Below, one piece after another: positions 7,370-14,269 of a stretch of 15,339 nucleotides of DNA. Both the position numbers and the translations under genes were made by a program. Within the stretch, counting starts at the first letter, position 1. Each line of letters opens with the position of its first letter. The notes beneath the pieces were generated by a model. It ran no database searches and was not told the DNA's origin. It saw nothing but the letters and a program-made list of their open reading frames with translations. The stretch comes from an uncultured Eubacteriales bacterium (lineage in GTDB: Bacteria; Bacillota; Clostridia; Oscillospirales; Acutalibacteraceae), in NCBI GenBank assembly GCA_934667845.1, contig CAKUMQ010000058.1, positions 1-15,339 of the forward strand. Direction: 5' to 3'.

Positions 7370-8386
7370 TTATTTCGTCGTGGTCACACGCTCGGCAGAG
7401 GCATATTTCTCCGGCACGGTCAGCGACAGCGCCTGCACCACTTCCGTGTTGATGACCGGCACCGCCTCAGAGAAGGTCTTGACCGCCATCGTGGCAGCGG
7501 CTTCGCCGCCGAGCACCGAAACGCCCATCTGTCCGGTCACACGGCCAAGCTCCACATAGTCAATGGACATCGAGGCAAGGCAGCCGTTTTTCACCTGCTC
7601 GACCTCGGAGCCGTAGACCGGAATACCGGCGCCGTTTGCCGCGTCCAGCACGACAGAGAGGTTGTTGACCACATTGTTATCCGTAAAGTTGTTCAGGCAG
7701 TCGACCTTGCCGACCAGCGCCGCCGCAGCAGCGGGGATATCCGACGCACCCTGCACACCGCTGTCCACCACTTCGATATTGCGCGCCGTGCAGATGTCGC
7801 GGAGATTTTGCAGCTGGGTGATGGAATTCGCTTCGCTCGTCGTATACAGCACACCGATCTTTTTCACATCGGGCTGCATCGCCTGGATCAGATCCACCTG
7901 CGACGCGAGGTCAAGCACATCGGAGGTGCCGGTGATGTTGCCGCCCGGCGCGGCAAGGGAATCCACAAGGCCTGCCGACACCGGATCCGACACCGAGCAG
8001 AACACCAGCGGGATCGCGGTATCGCGCACCGCGCCTGCCGCCACCGTCGCCGCGGGCGTCGCCACGGCGAAGATCAGATCGTAGCGCTGGGCGACCATGT
8101 TCTTGGCATAGGTGTCACAATCGGTGCCCGCCGAGGCATCCGAGCCGATCTGCAGGGTGATGTTATCCCGCGAAGCGCCCGCCTCGGTCAGTCCTTTAAT
8201 GATACCGTTCGTGCAGTTGTCGAGCGAGGGGTGGCTGATATACTGAATGATGCCGATCTTTGCCGTTTTGATATCCACCTTTTCCGTTCCCGACGCATCG
8301 GGGCTGCCCGTATCGCAGGCGGCAAAGGTCAACACGGTCAGGGCAAGGCAAAGGCAGAGAGCCAGCAGTTTCATCATCGTTTTCAT
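7370..8386 (-). CDS. ABC transporter substrate-binding lipoprotein (TrpX-type, COG2984)
   Basis: This 338-residue extracytoplasmic binding protein has a lipoprotein signal: charged start MKTMMK, a hydrophobic run, and a TFAAC lipobox with Cys24 as the lipidated residue. It is followed by a Ser/Gly/Asp-rich linker. The mature part begins with KIGIIQYISHPSLDNCTNG and contains AVATPAA and PLVFCSVSDPV, typical of the ABC_sub_bind family (PF04392). It is the first gene of the importer operon. AAGGAG lies eight bases before the ATG at 8386. The start codon overlaps the stop of a possible 38-codon upstream reading frame. Transcription is controlled by a tryptophan-type T-box, so the likely cargo is tryptophan. 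Tyrosine or another aromatic compound is the alternative. Confidence 0.93.
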   Translation of the reverse strand: MKTMMKLLALCLCLALTVLTFAACDTGSPDASGTEKVDIKTAKIGIIQYISHPSLDNCTNGIIKGLTEAGASRDNITLQIGSDASAGTDCDTYAKNMVAQRYDLIFAVATPAATVAAGAVRDTAIPLVFCSVSDPVSAGLVDSLAAPGGNITGTSDVLDLASQVDLIQAMQPDVKKIGVLYTTSEANSITQLQNLRDICTARNIEVVDSGVQGASDIPAAAAALVGKVDCLNNFTDNNVVNNLSVVLDAANGAGIPVYGSEVEQVKNGCLASMSIDYVELGRVTGQMGVSVLGGEAAATMAVKTFSEAVPVINTEVVQALSLTVPEKYASAERVTTTK

Positions 8387-8499
8387 AAGTCATTCTCCTT
8401 TTCTCGGGCGGATATGCCGCCGCGGTTCGGTTGTTTTATTTTGCGGTCGGTTTGCCAAAGCGATGATCCGCCTCGCCATCGTCTGCCGGTCCTTTTCAT
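8383..8499 (-). CDS. Possible 38-codon leader ORF between T-box and trpX-type gene
   Basis: An ATG at 8499 with AAGGGAG eight bases upstream opens a 38-codon frame beginning MKRTGRRWRGGSSLW. It is strongly basic and has Trp codons at positions 8 and 15. Its TGA overlaps the binding-protein ATG as ATGA, and the ribosome binding site of that gene (AAGGAG) is formed by its codons 34-35. It would be transcribed only after T-box antitermination. It could couple translation or sense charged tRNA-Trp a second time, or be a chance frame. No homolog is known to me. Confidence 0.35.
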   Translation of the reverse strand: MKRTGRRWRGGSSLWQTDRKIKQPNRGGISAREKENDL

Positions 8500-8522
8500 A
8501 TCCGTCACTCCCTTCGGAAAAT

Positions 8523-8563
8523 AAAAAAACTGTCCCATGGGAATTTCACTTCCCATGGGACAG
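8523..8563 (-). terminator. T-box terminator hairpin
   Basis: Perfect 14-bp arms CTGTCCCATGGGAA and TTCCCATGGGACAG enclose a 6-nt loop and are followed by seven T (8529..8523) on the minus strand. It competes with the antiterminator that includes the T-box sequence. Each arm also contains the palindrome TCCCATGGGA. Confidence 0.93.
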
Positions 8564-8796
8564 GATCAAACATTCCTGCGGTGCCACCCACATTGGCGCT
8601 CACGCGCCCACTCAGACGTACCATCATACGCTCCGCGGGATAACGGCTGCGGCTGCCGTCGACTGCTACTTGCTCACGCTTTCGGTCGCCCTCGTAAGTC
8701 CATTTGTCCGACATTCCTCCGCGGCGCTTCCACCGTCCGCCGCTCGCTTTGCGTTTCCTGTCGGATTACTCCTCTTACTCATCGGTTTGTTTTATA
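8523..8796 (-). promoter_or_regulatory. T-box riboswitch, tRNA-Trp responsive
   Basis: The leader RNA binds uncharged tRNA and prevents termination upstream of the importer operon. Stem I begins with GTAAG (about 8778..8774) pairing with CTTAC (about 8697..8693). The specifier loop contains AGTA on the 5' side. On the 3' side UGG (8702..8700) is followed by A just before the lower stem. A conserved CGTTATC-like element lies near 8644-8638. A small GGCGC/GCGCC stem III precedes the T-box sequence GGGTGGCACCGC (8589..8578). The tRNA-contacting bulge is UGGC, whose C pairs with a G discriminator, as in bacterial tRNA-Trp. Both ends of tRNA recognition therefore point to tryptophan. A strong terminator closes the element. 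The exact stem I fold in the middle was not modelled. Confidence 0.93.
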
Positions 8797-8802
8797 CGCA
8801 TT

Positions 8803-8830
8803 AGTATAGCACGTTTTTTCGCCCTGTCAA
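8803..8830 (-). promoter_or_regulatory. Sigma-A promoter of the T-box/ABC importer operon
   Basis: On the minus strand -35 TTGACA (8830..8825), 16-bp spacer, -10 TATACT (8808..8803). Start point near 8796, just before T-box stem I. Confidence 0.85.
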
Positions 8831-8861
8831 CCCCTTTTCTGCAATTTTTTTCTTTTCCGGT

Positions 8862-8887
8862 AAAAAGCAGGCGGTTTTCCCGCCTTG
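8862..8887 (-). terminator. Terminator of the collagen-like gene
   Basis: On the minus strand AGGCGG/CCGCCT (6-bp stem, 5-nt loop) followed by GC and TTTTT, about 15 nt past the stop codon. Confidence 0.7.
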
Positions 8888-8899
8888 CAGACCACTTTT

Positions 8900-10165
8900 T
8901 CACAGTAAACCTACAATTCTGACTATGGTCAGATCGCTCGCCGTCCCGTGGCTTCCGCCCGCCTGATGGGTCACGCTTTTGGCCGCGGTCAGCGTCCAGC
9001 TGTTTCCGCTCGCCGTGATATTGACGGCGCTGAAATGTGAATTCCCGGCGGCAACCTGGGTAACGCCCATGCCGCGAATAAGGTCTGTACTCCGTGCGGC
9101 GATGATCGCCGCCCCCTGTTCGGCGCAGTAGATAAGAAAAAGCTGATATTTTGACGAACCGGGAACAGCGGCAGTGCCGCCGTTTTCCAGTGTCCCCGTC
9201 CACAAGGTTTTGCCGATGCCGAGCACATTCCGCAGCGTGTCATATGCTCCCGCGCCGATGGTCAGCGCCGTGGAGGCATTTGTCGAGAAATCGCTGCTGA
9301 GCTTGACGCCGCCGAATGTGGTCGATGTCGCGATCGGCAGGGTGTAGGACGGCCCCGCCGGTCCGGTATCCCCCTTATCACCTTTATCTCCTTTGTCCCC
9401 TTTAGGCCCCTGCACGCCCGCCTCGGCAGACAGTACACCGCTGTCGTCCACGGTCAGGTGCTCGCCGACGATCACGCCGCCGAGCGTCGTCTCGGTAGCG
9501 GGCGGCAGGGTATATGCCGTTCTACCCCCGCCGGTCGCCGACAACGTGCCGTCCGCCCCGACGGCAAGCCCGCTGCCGACCTTGACGCCGCCGAGCGTCT
9601 GCGCCGTGGCGGCGGGGAGCGTGTAGGACGCGCCCGCATCTCCCTTGTCGCCTTTTTCTCCCTTTGCCCCGGTATCCCCCTTGTCGCCCTTGGGCAGCCG
9701 GAGATTCAGCACCGGCTTGGCTGCCGTGCCGGTCAGCGTCGCCGCCGCGCTCTGTCCTGCCGTCACCGTACCGATCGACAGCTCCGGCGTGACGGCGTGC
9801 GCCTCACAGTACGCCCGCAGCGTCTCCCATGTGCGCACCTCTGTCTCCGTGTAGGCGTAATCCGTCGGCTTTGCCCGCTCCGCGACTGTAAATACCGCCC
9901 GCGTACCGGTATACCCCTCTGTGGCGTGATACACATAGACCGCAATCGGCGCGGCGGTCTGCAGCAAGATGTTCGGCACAGCCGCCGTCAGCTTCCCCTC
10001 CTCCTGCGTCACATCGACCGCAAGGCAGGACGGCGTGTCCGCCTGTTGGACAAAATGCAGCTGGCAGTCCTCCGCCTGCAGCCCCTCGCCGTCGATCTCC
10101 AGCTTTCTGCCGACGTCCCACTGCCAGAAAAATGGCCGCCCGTCACGGATACGAATTGTCTCCAT
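8900..10165 (-). CDS. Phage-tail-fibre-like protein with collagen-like repeats
   Basis: This 421-residue protein has an N-terminal beta-rich domain (about 1-100) beginning METIRIRDGRPFFWQWDVGR, a short TETEVRTWETLRAYCEAHA helix (about 106-124), and two collagen-like Gly-X-Y blocks (about 159-178 and 251-272, rich in KGD). Three copies of a module of the form YTLPxATxxTxGGVxVG...LS lie at about 181-209, 218-246 and 274-302. The C-terminal domain (about 303-421) has no motif I recognise. The modules and collagen-like linkers are common in receptor-binding or baseplate-upper proteins of clostridial phages. AAGGAGGG precedes the chosen ATG at 10165. No signal peptide is seen. The gene stands alone with its own promoter and terminator; no capsid, portal, holin or integrase gene is nearby. 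Its role as a phage remnant, tailocin part or adopted host protein is open. Confidence 0.75.
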   Translation of the reverse strand: METIRIRDGRPFFWQWDVGRKLEIDGEGLQAEDCQLHFVQQADTPSCLAVDVTQEEGKLTAAVPNILLQTAAPIAVYVYHATEGYTGTRAVFTVAERAKPTDYAYTETEVRTWETLRAYCEAHAVTPELSIGTVTAGQSAAATLTGTAAKPVLNLRLPKGDKGDTGAKGEKGDKGDAGASYTLPAATAQTLGGVKVGSGLAVGADGTLSATGGGRTAYTLPPATETTLGGVIVGEHLTVDDSGVLSAEAGVQGPKGDKGDKGDKGDTGPAGPSYTLPIATSTTFGGVKLSSDFSTNASTALTIGAGAYDTLRNVLGIGKTLWTGTLENGGTAAVPGSSKYQLFLIYCAEQGAAIIAARSTDLIRGMGVTQVAAGNSHFSAVNITASGNSWTLTAAKSVTHQAGGSHGTASDLTIVRIVGLL

Positions 10166-10232
10166 AATCTGAAACCCTCCTTGTGTTTTACCGGATACCC
10201 CTTCCCCCTCTGCGGTTTTTCGGAACAAGGAA

Positions 10233-10261
10233 AGCATAGCATAAACCCATGACCCGTTCAA
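10233..10261 (-). promoter_or_regulatory. Promoter of the collagen-like gene
   Basis: On the minus strand -35 TTGAAC (10261..10256), 17-bp spacer, -10 TATGCT (10238..10233). Leader of about 60 nt. Confidence 0.65.
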
Positions 10262-10282
10262 GACGGTCAGTCCTGTTTGTAC

Positions 10283-10327
10283 AAAAAAGCCCCGTCCGTC
10301 CCGACGGCAGTCGGAAACGGGCGGGAC
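10283..10327 (-). terminator. Terminator of the methyltransferase gene
   Basis: A long GC-rich hairpin (10289-10327; arms around GTCCCGCCCG and CGGACGGGGC with one bulge and one mismatch) is followed by six T on the minus strand, 14 nt after the stop codon. Confidence 0.85.
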
Positions 10328-10340
10328 TTAAGAAAACGGC

Positions 10341-11099
10341 TCAGCGGATATCCCCGGCAAACACCCGCGTCACATACGGGTACGCAGCGATGCCGCCGCG
10401 GGAATAGCGGTCAAATACGCGCCCGAGCGCCTGCACATAGGGGGCAAAGGCGGCATCATTCTCCGACGGCGCATAGGAGGAGGACAGGCTCCGGCGCAAG
10501 AACGCCTCGCGGTCATAGGCGAGCGAGAAGGAAAACACCGCCGTCTCATACGCCCGCTCGAAAAATGCGGCAAAATGCGCCGGCGACAGGTCCGCTCCGT
10601 TGGAGGAGCCGACAAAGCGGGGACAAAATTCACGGTTGACCGCAAAATTATCCGCCACGATCCCGGCGCCCTGGTCGCGGTCATTCCACACGAGGATCAC
10701 CCGTCCCCGCCCCTGCTGCTTCAAGATCCGCAGGCACTCGCAGCGGAATGCCGCCGGGTCGAACCAGTGAAACGCCTGCGCCGCCGTCACGGCATCCACC
10801 GCGCCGTCCGGCAGGGTCGTGTCCTCGGCGTTGCCGCTAACAGAGACCACCTGCGGGCAGGACGCCAAAAGCGCCTGCCCCGCCCGCCGCATATCCTCGT
10901 TCGGCTCCACGGCATACACCCGCCGCACCGCGCGGGACAGCGGCAGCGTGAACAGCCCCGTTCCCGCGCCGATATCGGCGACCGTGTCCTCTTTCGTCAG
11001 AAAGCCGCGGTCAAGCAGCCAGTCAAACAGCGCGGGCGGATAGCCCGGCCGCCCCTTGGCATATACCTCGCCTTTTCCCGAAAACCGCTGTTCATTCAT
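10341..11099 (-). CDS. Class I SAM-dependent methyltransferase
   Basis: This 252-residue Rossmann-fold methyltransferase has motif I VADIGAGTG (40-48), the acidic ribose-contacting residue Glu65 in YAVEPN, and AAQAFHWFD (106-114), the form seen in Methyltransf_11-type enzymes related to the YafE/Tmt1 group. These act on small molecules, but the substrate cannot be assigned. The start at 11099 (MNEQRFSGKGEVYAKGRPGYP) gives the usual family N-terminus, and the weak site AAAGGGG lies about 11 bases upstream. Longer frames would run into the promoter. It is a single-gene unit with its own promoter and strong terminator. Confidence 0.9.
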   Translation of the reverse strand: MNEQRFSGKGEVYAKGRPGYPPALFDWLLDRGFLTKEDTVADIGAGTGLFTLPLSRAVRRVYAVEPNEDMRRAGQALLASCPQVVSVSGNAEDTTLPDGAVDAVTAAQAFHWFDPAAFRCECLRILKQQGRGRVILVWNDRDQGAGIVADNFAVNREFCPRFVGSSNGADLSPAHFAAFFERAYETAVFSFSLAYDREAFLRRSLSSSYAPSENDAAFAPYVQALGRVFDRYSRGGIAAYPYVTRVFAGDIR

Positions 11100-11121
11100 A
11101 TTGGCCGCCCCTTTTGGCAAG

Positions 11122-11150
11122 AGTATACCACGCTTGAAAAGCGGTGTCAA
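11122..11150 (-). promoter_or_regulatory. Near-consensus promoter of the methyltransferase gene
   Basis: On the minus strand -35 TTGACA (11150..11145), 17-bp spacer, -10 TATACT (11127..11122). It begins only 15 bp after the stop codon of the HMA-domain gene. Start point is near 11115, about 16 nt before the start codon. Confidence 0.85.
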
Positions 11151-11164
11151 GCCGCGGGGCAGGA

Positions 11165-11419
11165 TCAGCGATGAAACAGCGAAAAGCCCTTTTTGACATA
11201 GGGCTTATGCTCGACCGCCGTCACGGTATAGCCGGTCGCGCCGATCGCCTTGCGCAGGCGCTCCTCGTCGACCTCCTCCGCCGTCACAAGCACGGTCTTG
11301 CCGCTGCTGTGCGACGAGCTGACCTTTTTCACGGCGAAATTCTGCCGGATCACATCGTTGACATGCGCCTCGCACATGCCGCACTGCATACCGTCGATCG
11401 TCAGAGTATATTCCCACAT
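11165..11419 (-). CDS. Heavy-metal-associated (HMA) domain protein
   Basis: This 84-residue protein is essentially one HMA ferredoxin-like fold: MWEYTLTIDGMQCGMCEAHV with metal-binding Cys13 and Cys16 in the loop after strand 1, and a C-terminal KPYVKKGFSLF tail. The motif G-M-x-C-x-x-C is that of copper chaperones and P-type ATPase N-terminal domains. Here it lies downstream of the Feo genes, as is common in Clostridia. The metal bound in vivo (Cu(I) or another soft metal) cannot be read from sequence. AAAGGAGAGAATCACC precedes the start. It is separated from the feoB-associated gene by a terminator-like hairpin with no room for another clear promoter, so its expression probably depends on read-through. 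Confidence 0.9.
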   Translation of the reverse strand: MWEYTLTIDGMQCGMCEAHVNDVIRQNFAVKKVSSSHSSGKTVLVTAEEVDEERLRKAIGATGYTVTAVEHKPYVKKGFSLFHR

Positions 11420-11442
11420 GGTGATTCTCTCCTTTCCCAGTC

Positions 11443-11488
11443 AAAAGCCCGAAGAGCCGCGGAATTTCCGCTGCCCTCCGGGCTTTTT
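11443..11488. terminator. Terminator-like hairpin inside the Feo gene cluster
   Basis: AAAAGCCCG (11443-11451) and CGGGCTTTT (11479-11487) pair, with an inner GCGG/CCGC stem. T-runs flank it on both strands. It lies between the cysteine-rich protein gene and the HMA gene, 23 nt upstream of the HMA start codon. Confidence 0.7.
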
Positions 11489-11491
11489 GCA

Positions 11492-11662
11492 TCAATGCTT
11501 ATGACAGGAACCGCCCATCGGGCAGGAGGCACAGTGCCCCCCGCAGGAGGAACGTCCCTTTTTCCTGTTGCGCAGCAGGCTGTATACGACCGCCGCCACC
11601 ACCAAAAGCAGGGCAAGGGCAATCAAAATCGTACCCACATTTTCCGCAATCCATTTCCACAT
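11492..11662 (-). CDS. FeoB-associated cysteine-rich membrane protein
   Basis: This 56-residue protein starts MWKWIAENVGTILIALALLL. One transmembrane helix (about 9-30) is followed by a basic RNRKKGR stop-transfer and a Cys-rich tail with Cys40, Cys44, Cys47 and Cys53 plus His43, His54 and His56. This is the layout of the PF12669 family (FeoB-associated Cys-rich membrane protein), found after feoB in many Firmicutes. The tail would face the cytoplasm and may accept or sense ferrous iron; that role is not established. AAAGGAGAG precedes the ATG at 11662. The gene lies 51 bp after feoB in the same operon. Confidence 0.92.
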   Translation of the reverse strand: MWKWIAENVGTILIALALLLVVAAVVYSLLRNRKKGRSSCGGHCASCPMGGSCHKH

Positions 11663-11690
11663 CGGTCATTCTCTCCTTTCCCGAAATCCG

Positions 11691-11716
11691 TAAGCAGCCG
11701 TTTTTTGCGCTGCTTA
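11691..11716 (-). repeat. Hairpin at the feoB stop codon
   Basis: TAAGCAGC and GCTGCTTA form 8-bp arms around a 10-nt loop; the stop codon lies in one arm. No T-run follows, so it is probably not a terminator but an mRNA-end or processing element. Confidence 0.4.
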
Positions 11717-14242
11717 TTTCACAGAGACCTTTTCGGTCAGCTTGGTCGCCTCTTTGTACGGCTTGACCAGCATGTAGACGATCAGGGCAAGCAGAGCCAC
11801 CGCCGCGATAAGACCGATCACGCCGCCGACACCGTGAATGTTGCCGGTGAAGAGGTTGCCGAACTGGTTGACCATCAGCGCAATGACATAGGCAAAGCCG
11901 CACTGATAACCGATGGCGAACCAGGTCCACTTCGCGCTGTTCATCTCACGCTTGATAGCGCCGATAGCCGCAAAGCAGGGGGCGCACAGCAGGTTGAACA
12001 CCAGGAAGGAATACGCCGTGATGCCGGTGAACGCCGCCGCCAGGTTCTGATACACCGTGCCGTCGCCGCCGCCATAGAGGATGCCGAGCGTACCGACGAT
12101 GTTCTCCTTGGCCACAAGGCCGGTGATGGAGGCCACGGCCGCCTGCCAGTTGCCCCAGCCGAGCGGGATGAAGATCCACGCGATCAGGTTGCCGATGGTC
12201 GCCAGGATGGAGTGGTCGATCTCCTCTTCGCTGAGCATACGGAACGCGCCGTCAACCACACCGAAGTAGGTGGTGAACCACACAAAGATGGTGGACAGAA
12301 GGATGATGGTGCCGGCCTTCTTGATGAAGCTCCAGCCGCGCTCCCACATGCTACGCAGCACATTGCCGAGGGTCGGCCAGTGATACGCGGGCAGCTCCAT
12401 AACGAACGGCGCGGGATCGCCGGCGAACATCTTGGTCTTCTTCAGCATGATACCGGATATAATGATGGCTGCCATGCCGATGAAGTAGGCGGAGGTCGCC
12501 ACCAGCGCGCTGCCGCCGAACATAGCACCGGCGATCATCGCGATAAACGGCACCTTGGCGCCGCAGGGGATAAACGTGGTCGTCATGATGGTCATGCGGC
12601 GGTCGCGCTCATTTTCAATGGTACGCGAAGCCATGATGCCGGGCACGCCGCAGCCGGTGCCGATCAGCATCGGGATAAAGGATTTGCCGGACAGACCGAA
12701 TTTACGGAAGATACGGTCGAGCACGAACGCGATACGCGCCATGTAGCCGCACGCCTCGAGAAAAGCCAGCAGCAGGAACAGCACGAGCATCTGCGGCACA
12801 AAGCCGAGAACCGCGCCGACACCGGCAACGATACCGTCCAGGATCAGGCCGGAGAGCCAATCCGCCGCACCGGCAGCCTCAAGACCGTTGCCGATGAGCA
12901 CCGGCACGCCGGGCACCCACACACCGTAATTCGCGGGATCCGGAGCCTCGAACGCGCTGTTTTTGTCCGTGAAGTACTCCACGGCTTCGGTAAAGGTCAT
13001 GGCGATGTAATCGTCAGCCTTCTTGTCGTTCAGAACGGAATCGGGGATCTTCGCATAATAGACCTTCATATCGCTCTCGGCGAGGGTCTCCTCATCCTCG
13101 ACCGTCACCGTGCCGACGGCATCCTCGCTGTCGGGCTTGAAGTTCTTGATCGCCTCAAGCGCCGCGGCGGCATCAAAGTCGTCCGCCTCGGGATCGACCC
13201 CGACAAAGCCGTTGATCGCGTTGAGCGCGTCGCTGTACTCGCCGTCGACCTCTTCAAACGCCTTCGAGCCGATGCCGAACAGGTGCCAGCCGTCGCCGAA
13301 CAGTCCGTCGTTGGCCCAGTCCGTCGCCGAAGCGCCGACCGTCACCATCGAGAGGTAGTAAACGAGGAACATGATCACCGCAAAGATCGGCAGACCGAGC
13401 CAGCGGTTGGTCACCACGCGGTCGATCTTATCGGAAGCGGTCAGCTTGCCGACCTGCTTTTTCTTGTAGCACGCCTTCATCAGCGAGGCTATGTACACAT
13501 ACCGCTCGTTCGTGATGATGCTCTCGGCGTCGTCGTCAAGCTCTTTCTCCGCCGCCTTGATATCCTCTTCAATATGCGCCATAGTCGCCGCATCAATGGA
13601 CAGTTGCGCCTTCACCTTGTCGTCGCGCTCAAAGATCTTGATCGCGTACCAGCGCTGCTGCTCCTCGGGCATATCATGCACCGCAGCCTCCTCGATGTGA
13701 GCAAGCGCATGCTCGACAACACCGGAGAACGTATGCATCGGCACGGTCTTGGCATTCTGCGCCGCTTCGATAGCCGCCTCTGCCGCCTCCATGATGCCGG
13801 TGCCCTTCAGCGCCGAGATCTCGACGATCTTGCAGCCAAGCCCGCGGGACAGCTCATCCGTGCGGATCACGTCGCCGTTTTTCTTCACGACGTCCATCAT
13901 GTTGATGGCGATGACCACCGGGATGCCCAGCTCGGTCAGCTGCGTCGTCAGATAGAGGTTACGCTCGAGGTTGGTACCGTCGATCAGGTTCAGGATAACG
14001 TCGGGGCGCTCGCCGATCAGGTAATTCCGCGCCACGACCTCCTCCAGCGTGTACGGGGACAGCGAGTAAATGCCGGGCAGGTCGGTCACGGTCACGCCCT
14101 CATGCTTTTTGAGCTTGCCCTCTTTTTTCTCTACCGTTACGCCCGGCCAGTTGCCGACGAACTGATTAGAGCCGGTCAGGGCATTAAACAGAGTCGTCTT
14201 GCCGCAGTTGGGGTTGCCCGCCAGGGCAATGCGTACATTCAT
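11714..14242 (-). CDS. feoB: Ferrous iron transporter FeoB
   Basis: This 842-residue protein takes up Fe(II) across the cytoplasmic membrane. The N-terminal G domain has G1 GNPNCGKT (9-16), G2 around Thr36 in PGVTVE, G3 DLPG (54-57), G4 NMMD (114-117) and G5 SALKG (143-147). A helical GDI-like spacer (about 170-270) follows. The membrane part begins at about 283 and includes two gate motifs, one with GTGCGVPGIMASRT (528-541) and a later cysteine pair CAPC (753-756). Between the first TM helix and the gate region lies an acidic soluble insertion (about 303-436). The start at 14242 is chosen over the GTG at 14257 because GAGGA lies upstream of it. It is 66 bp after the second feoA, and that gap carries an operator-like inverted repeat. 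Confidence 0.97.
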   Translation of the reverse strand: MNVRIALAGNPNCGKTTLFNALTGSNQFVGNWPGVTVEKKEGKLKKHEGVTVTDLPGIYSLSPYTLEEVVARNYLIGERPDVILNLIDGTNLERNLYLTTQLTELGIPVVIAINMMDVVKKNGDVIRTDELSRGLGCKIVEISALKGTGIMEAAEAAIEAAQNAKTVPMHTFSGVVEHALAHIEEAAVHDMPEEQQRWYAIKIFERDDKVKAQLSIDAATMAHIEEDIKAAEKELDDDAESIITNERYVYIASLMKACYKKKQVGKLTASDKIDRVVTNRWLGLPIFAVIMFLVYYLSMVTVGASATDWANDGLFGDGWHLFGIGSKAFEEVDGEYSDALNAINGFVGVDPEADDFDAAAALEAIKNFKPDSEDAVGTVTVEDEETLAESDMKVYYAKIPDSVLNDKKADDYIAMTFTEAVEYFTDKNSAFEAPDPANYGVWVPGVPVLIGNGLEAAGAADWLSGLILDGIVAGVGAVLGFVPQMLVLFLLLAFLEACGYMARIAFVLDRIFRKFGLSGKSFIPMLIGTGCGVPGIMASRTIENERDRRMTIMTTTFIPCGAKVPFIAMIAGAMFGGSALVATSAYFIGMAAIIISGIMLKKTKMFAGDPAPFVMELPAYHWPTLGNVLRSMWERGWSFIKKAGTIILLSTIFVWFTTYFGVVDGAFRMLSEEEIDHSILATIGNLIAWIFIPLGWGNWQAAVASITGLVAKENIVGTLGILYGGGDGTVYQNLAAAFTGITAYSFLVFNLLCAPCFAAIGAIKREMNSAKWTWFAIGYQCGFAYVIALMVNQFGNLFTGNIHGVGGVIGLIAAVALLALIVYMLVKPYKEATKLTEKVSVK

Positions 14243-14269
14243 CTCTTTATTCCTCACTTTCTCATGTGA

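Noticed and set aside
6701..8524. A 607-codon plus-strand open frame opposite the ABC importer genes
   Set aside because: It spans two clear minus-strand genes and the intergenic region between them, has His/Arg-rich low-information sequence, and lacks a recognisable domain.
9363..9680. Repeated triplet-like DNA considered as a CRISPR or tandem repeat array
   Set aside because: The repeats are in frame and encode Gly-X-Y collagen-like segments; there are no regular spacers.
11144..14269. A 1041-codon plus-strand open frame opposite feoB
   Set aside because: It is the antisense shadow of a GC-rich gene. The translation is rich in His, Arg and Gln with no domain, and the minus strand encodes an intact FeoB with all motifs.
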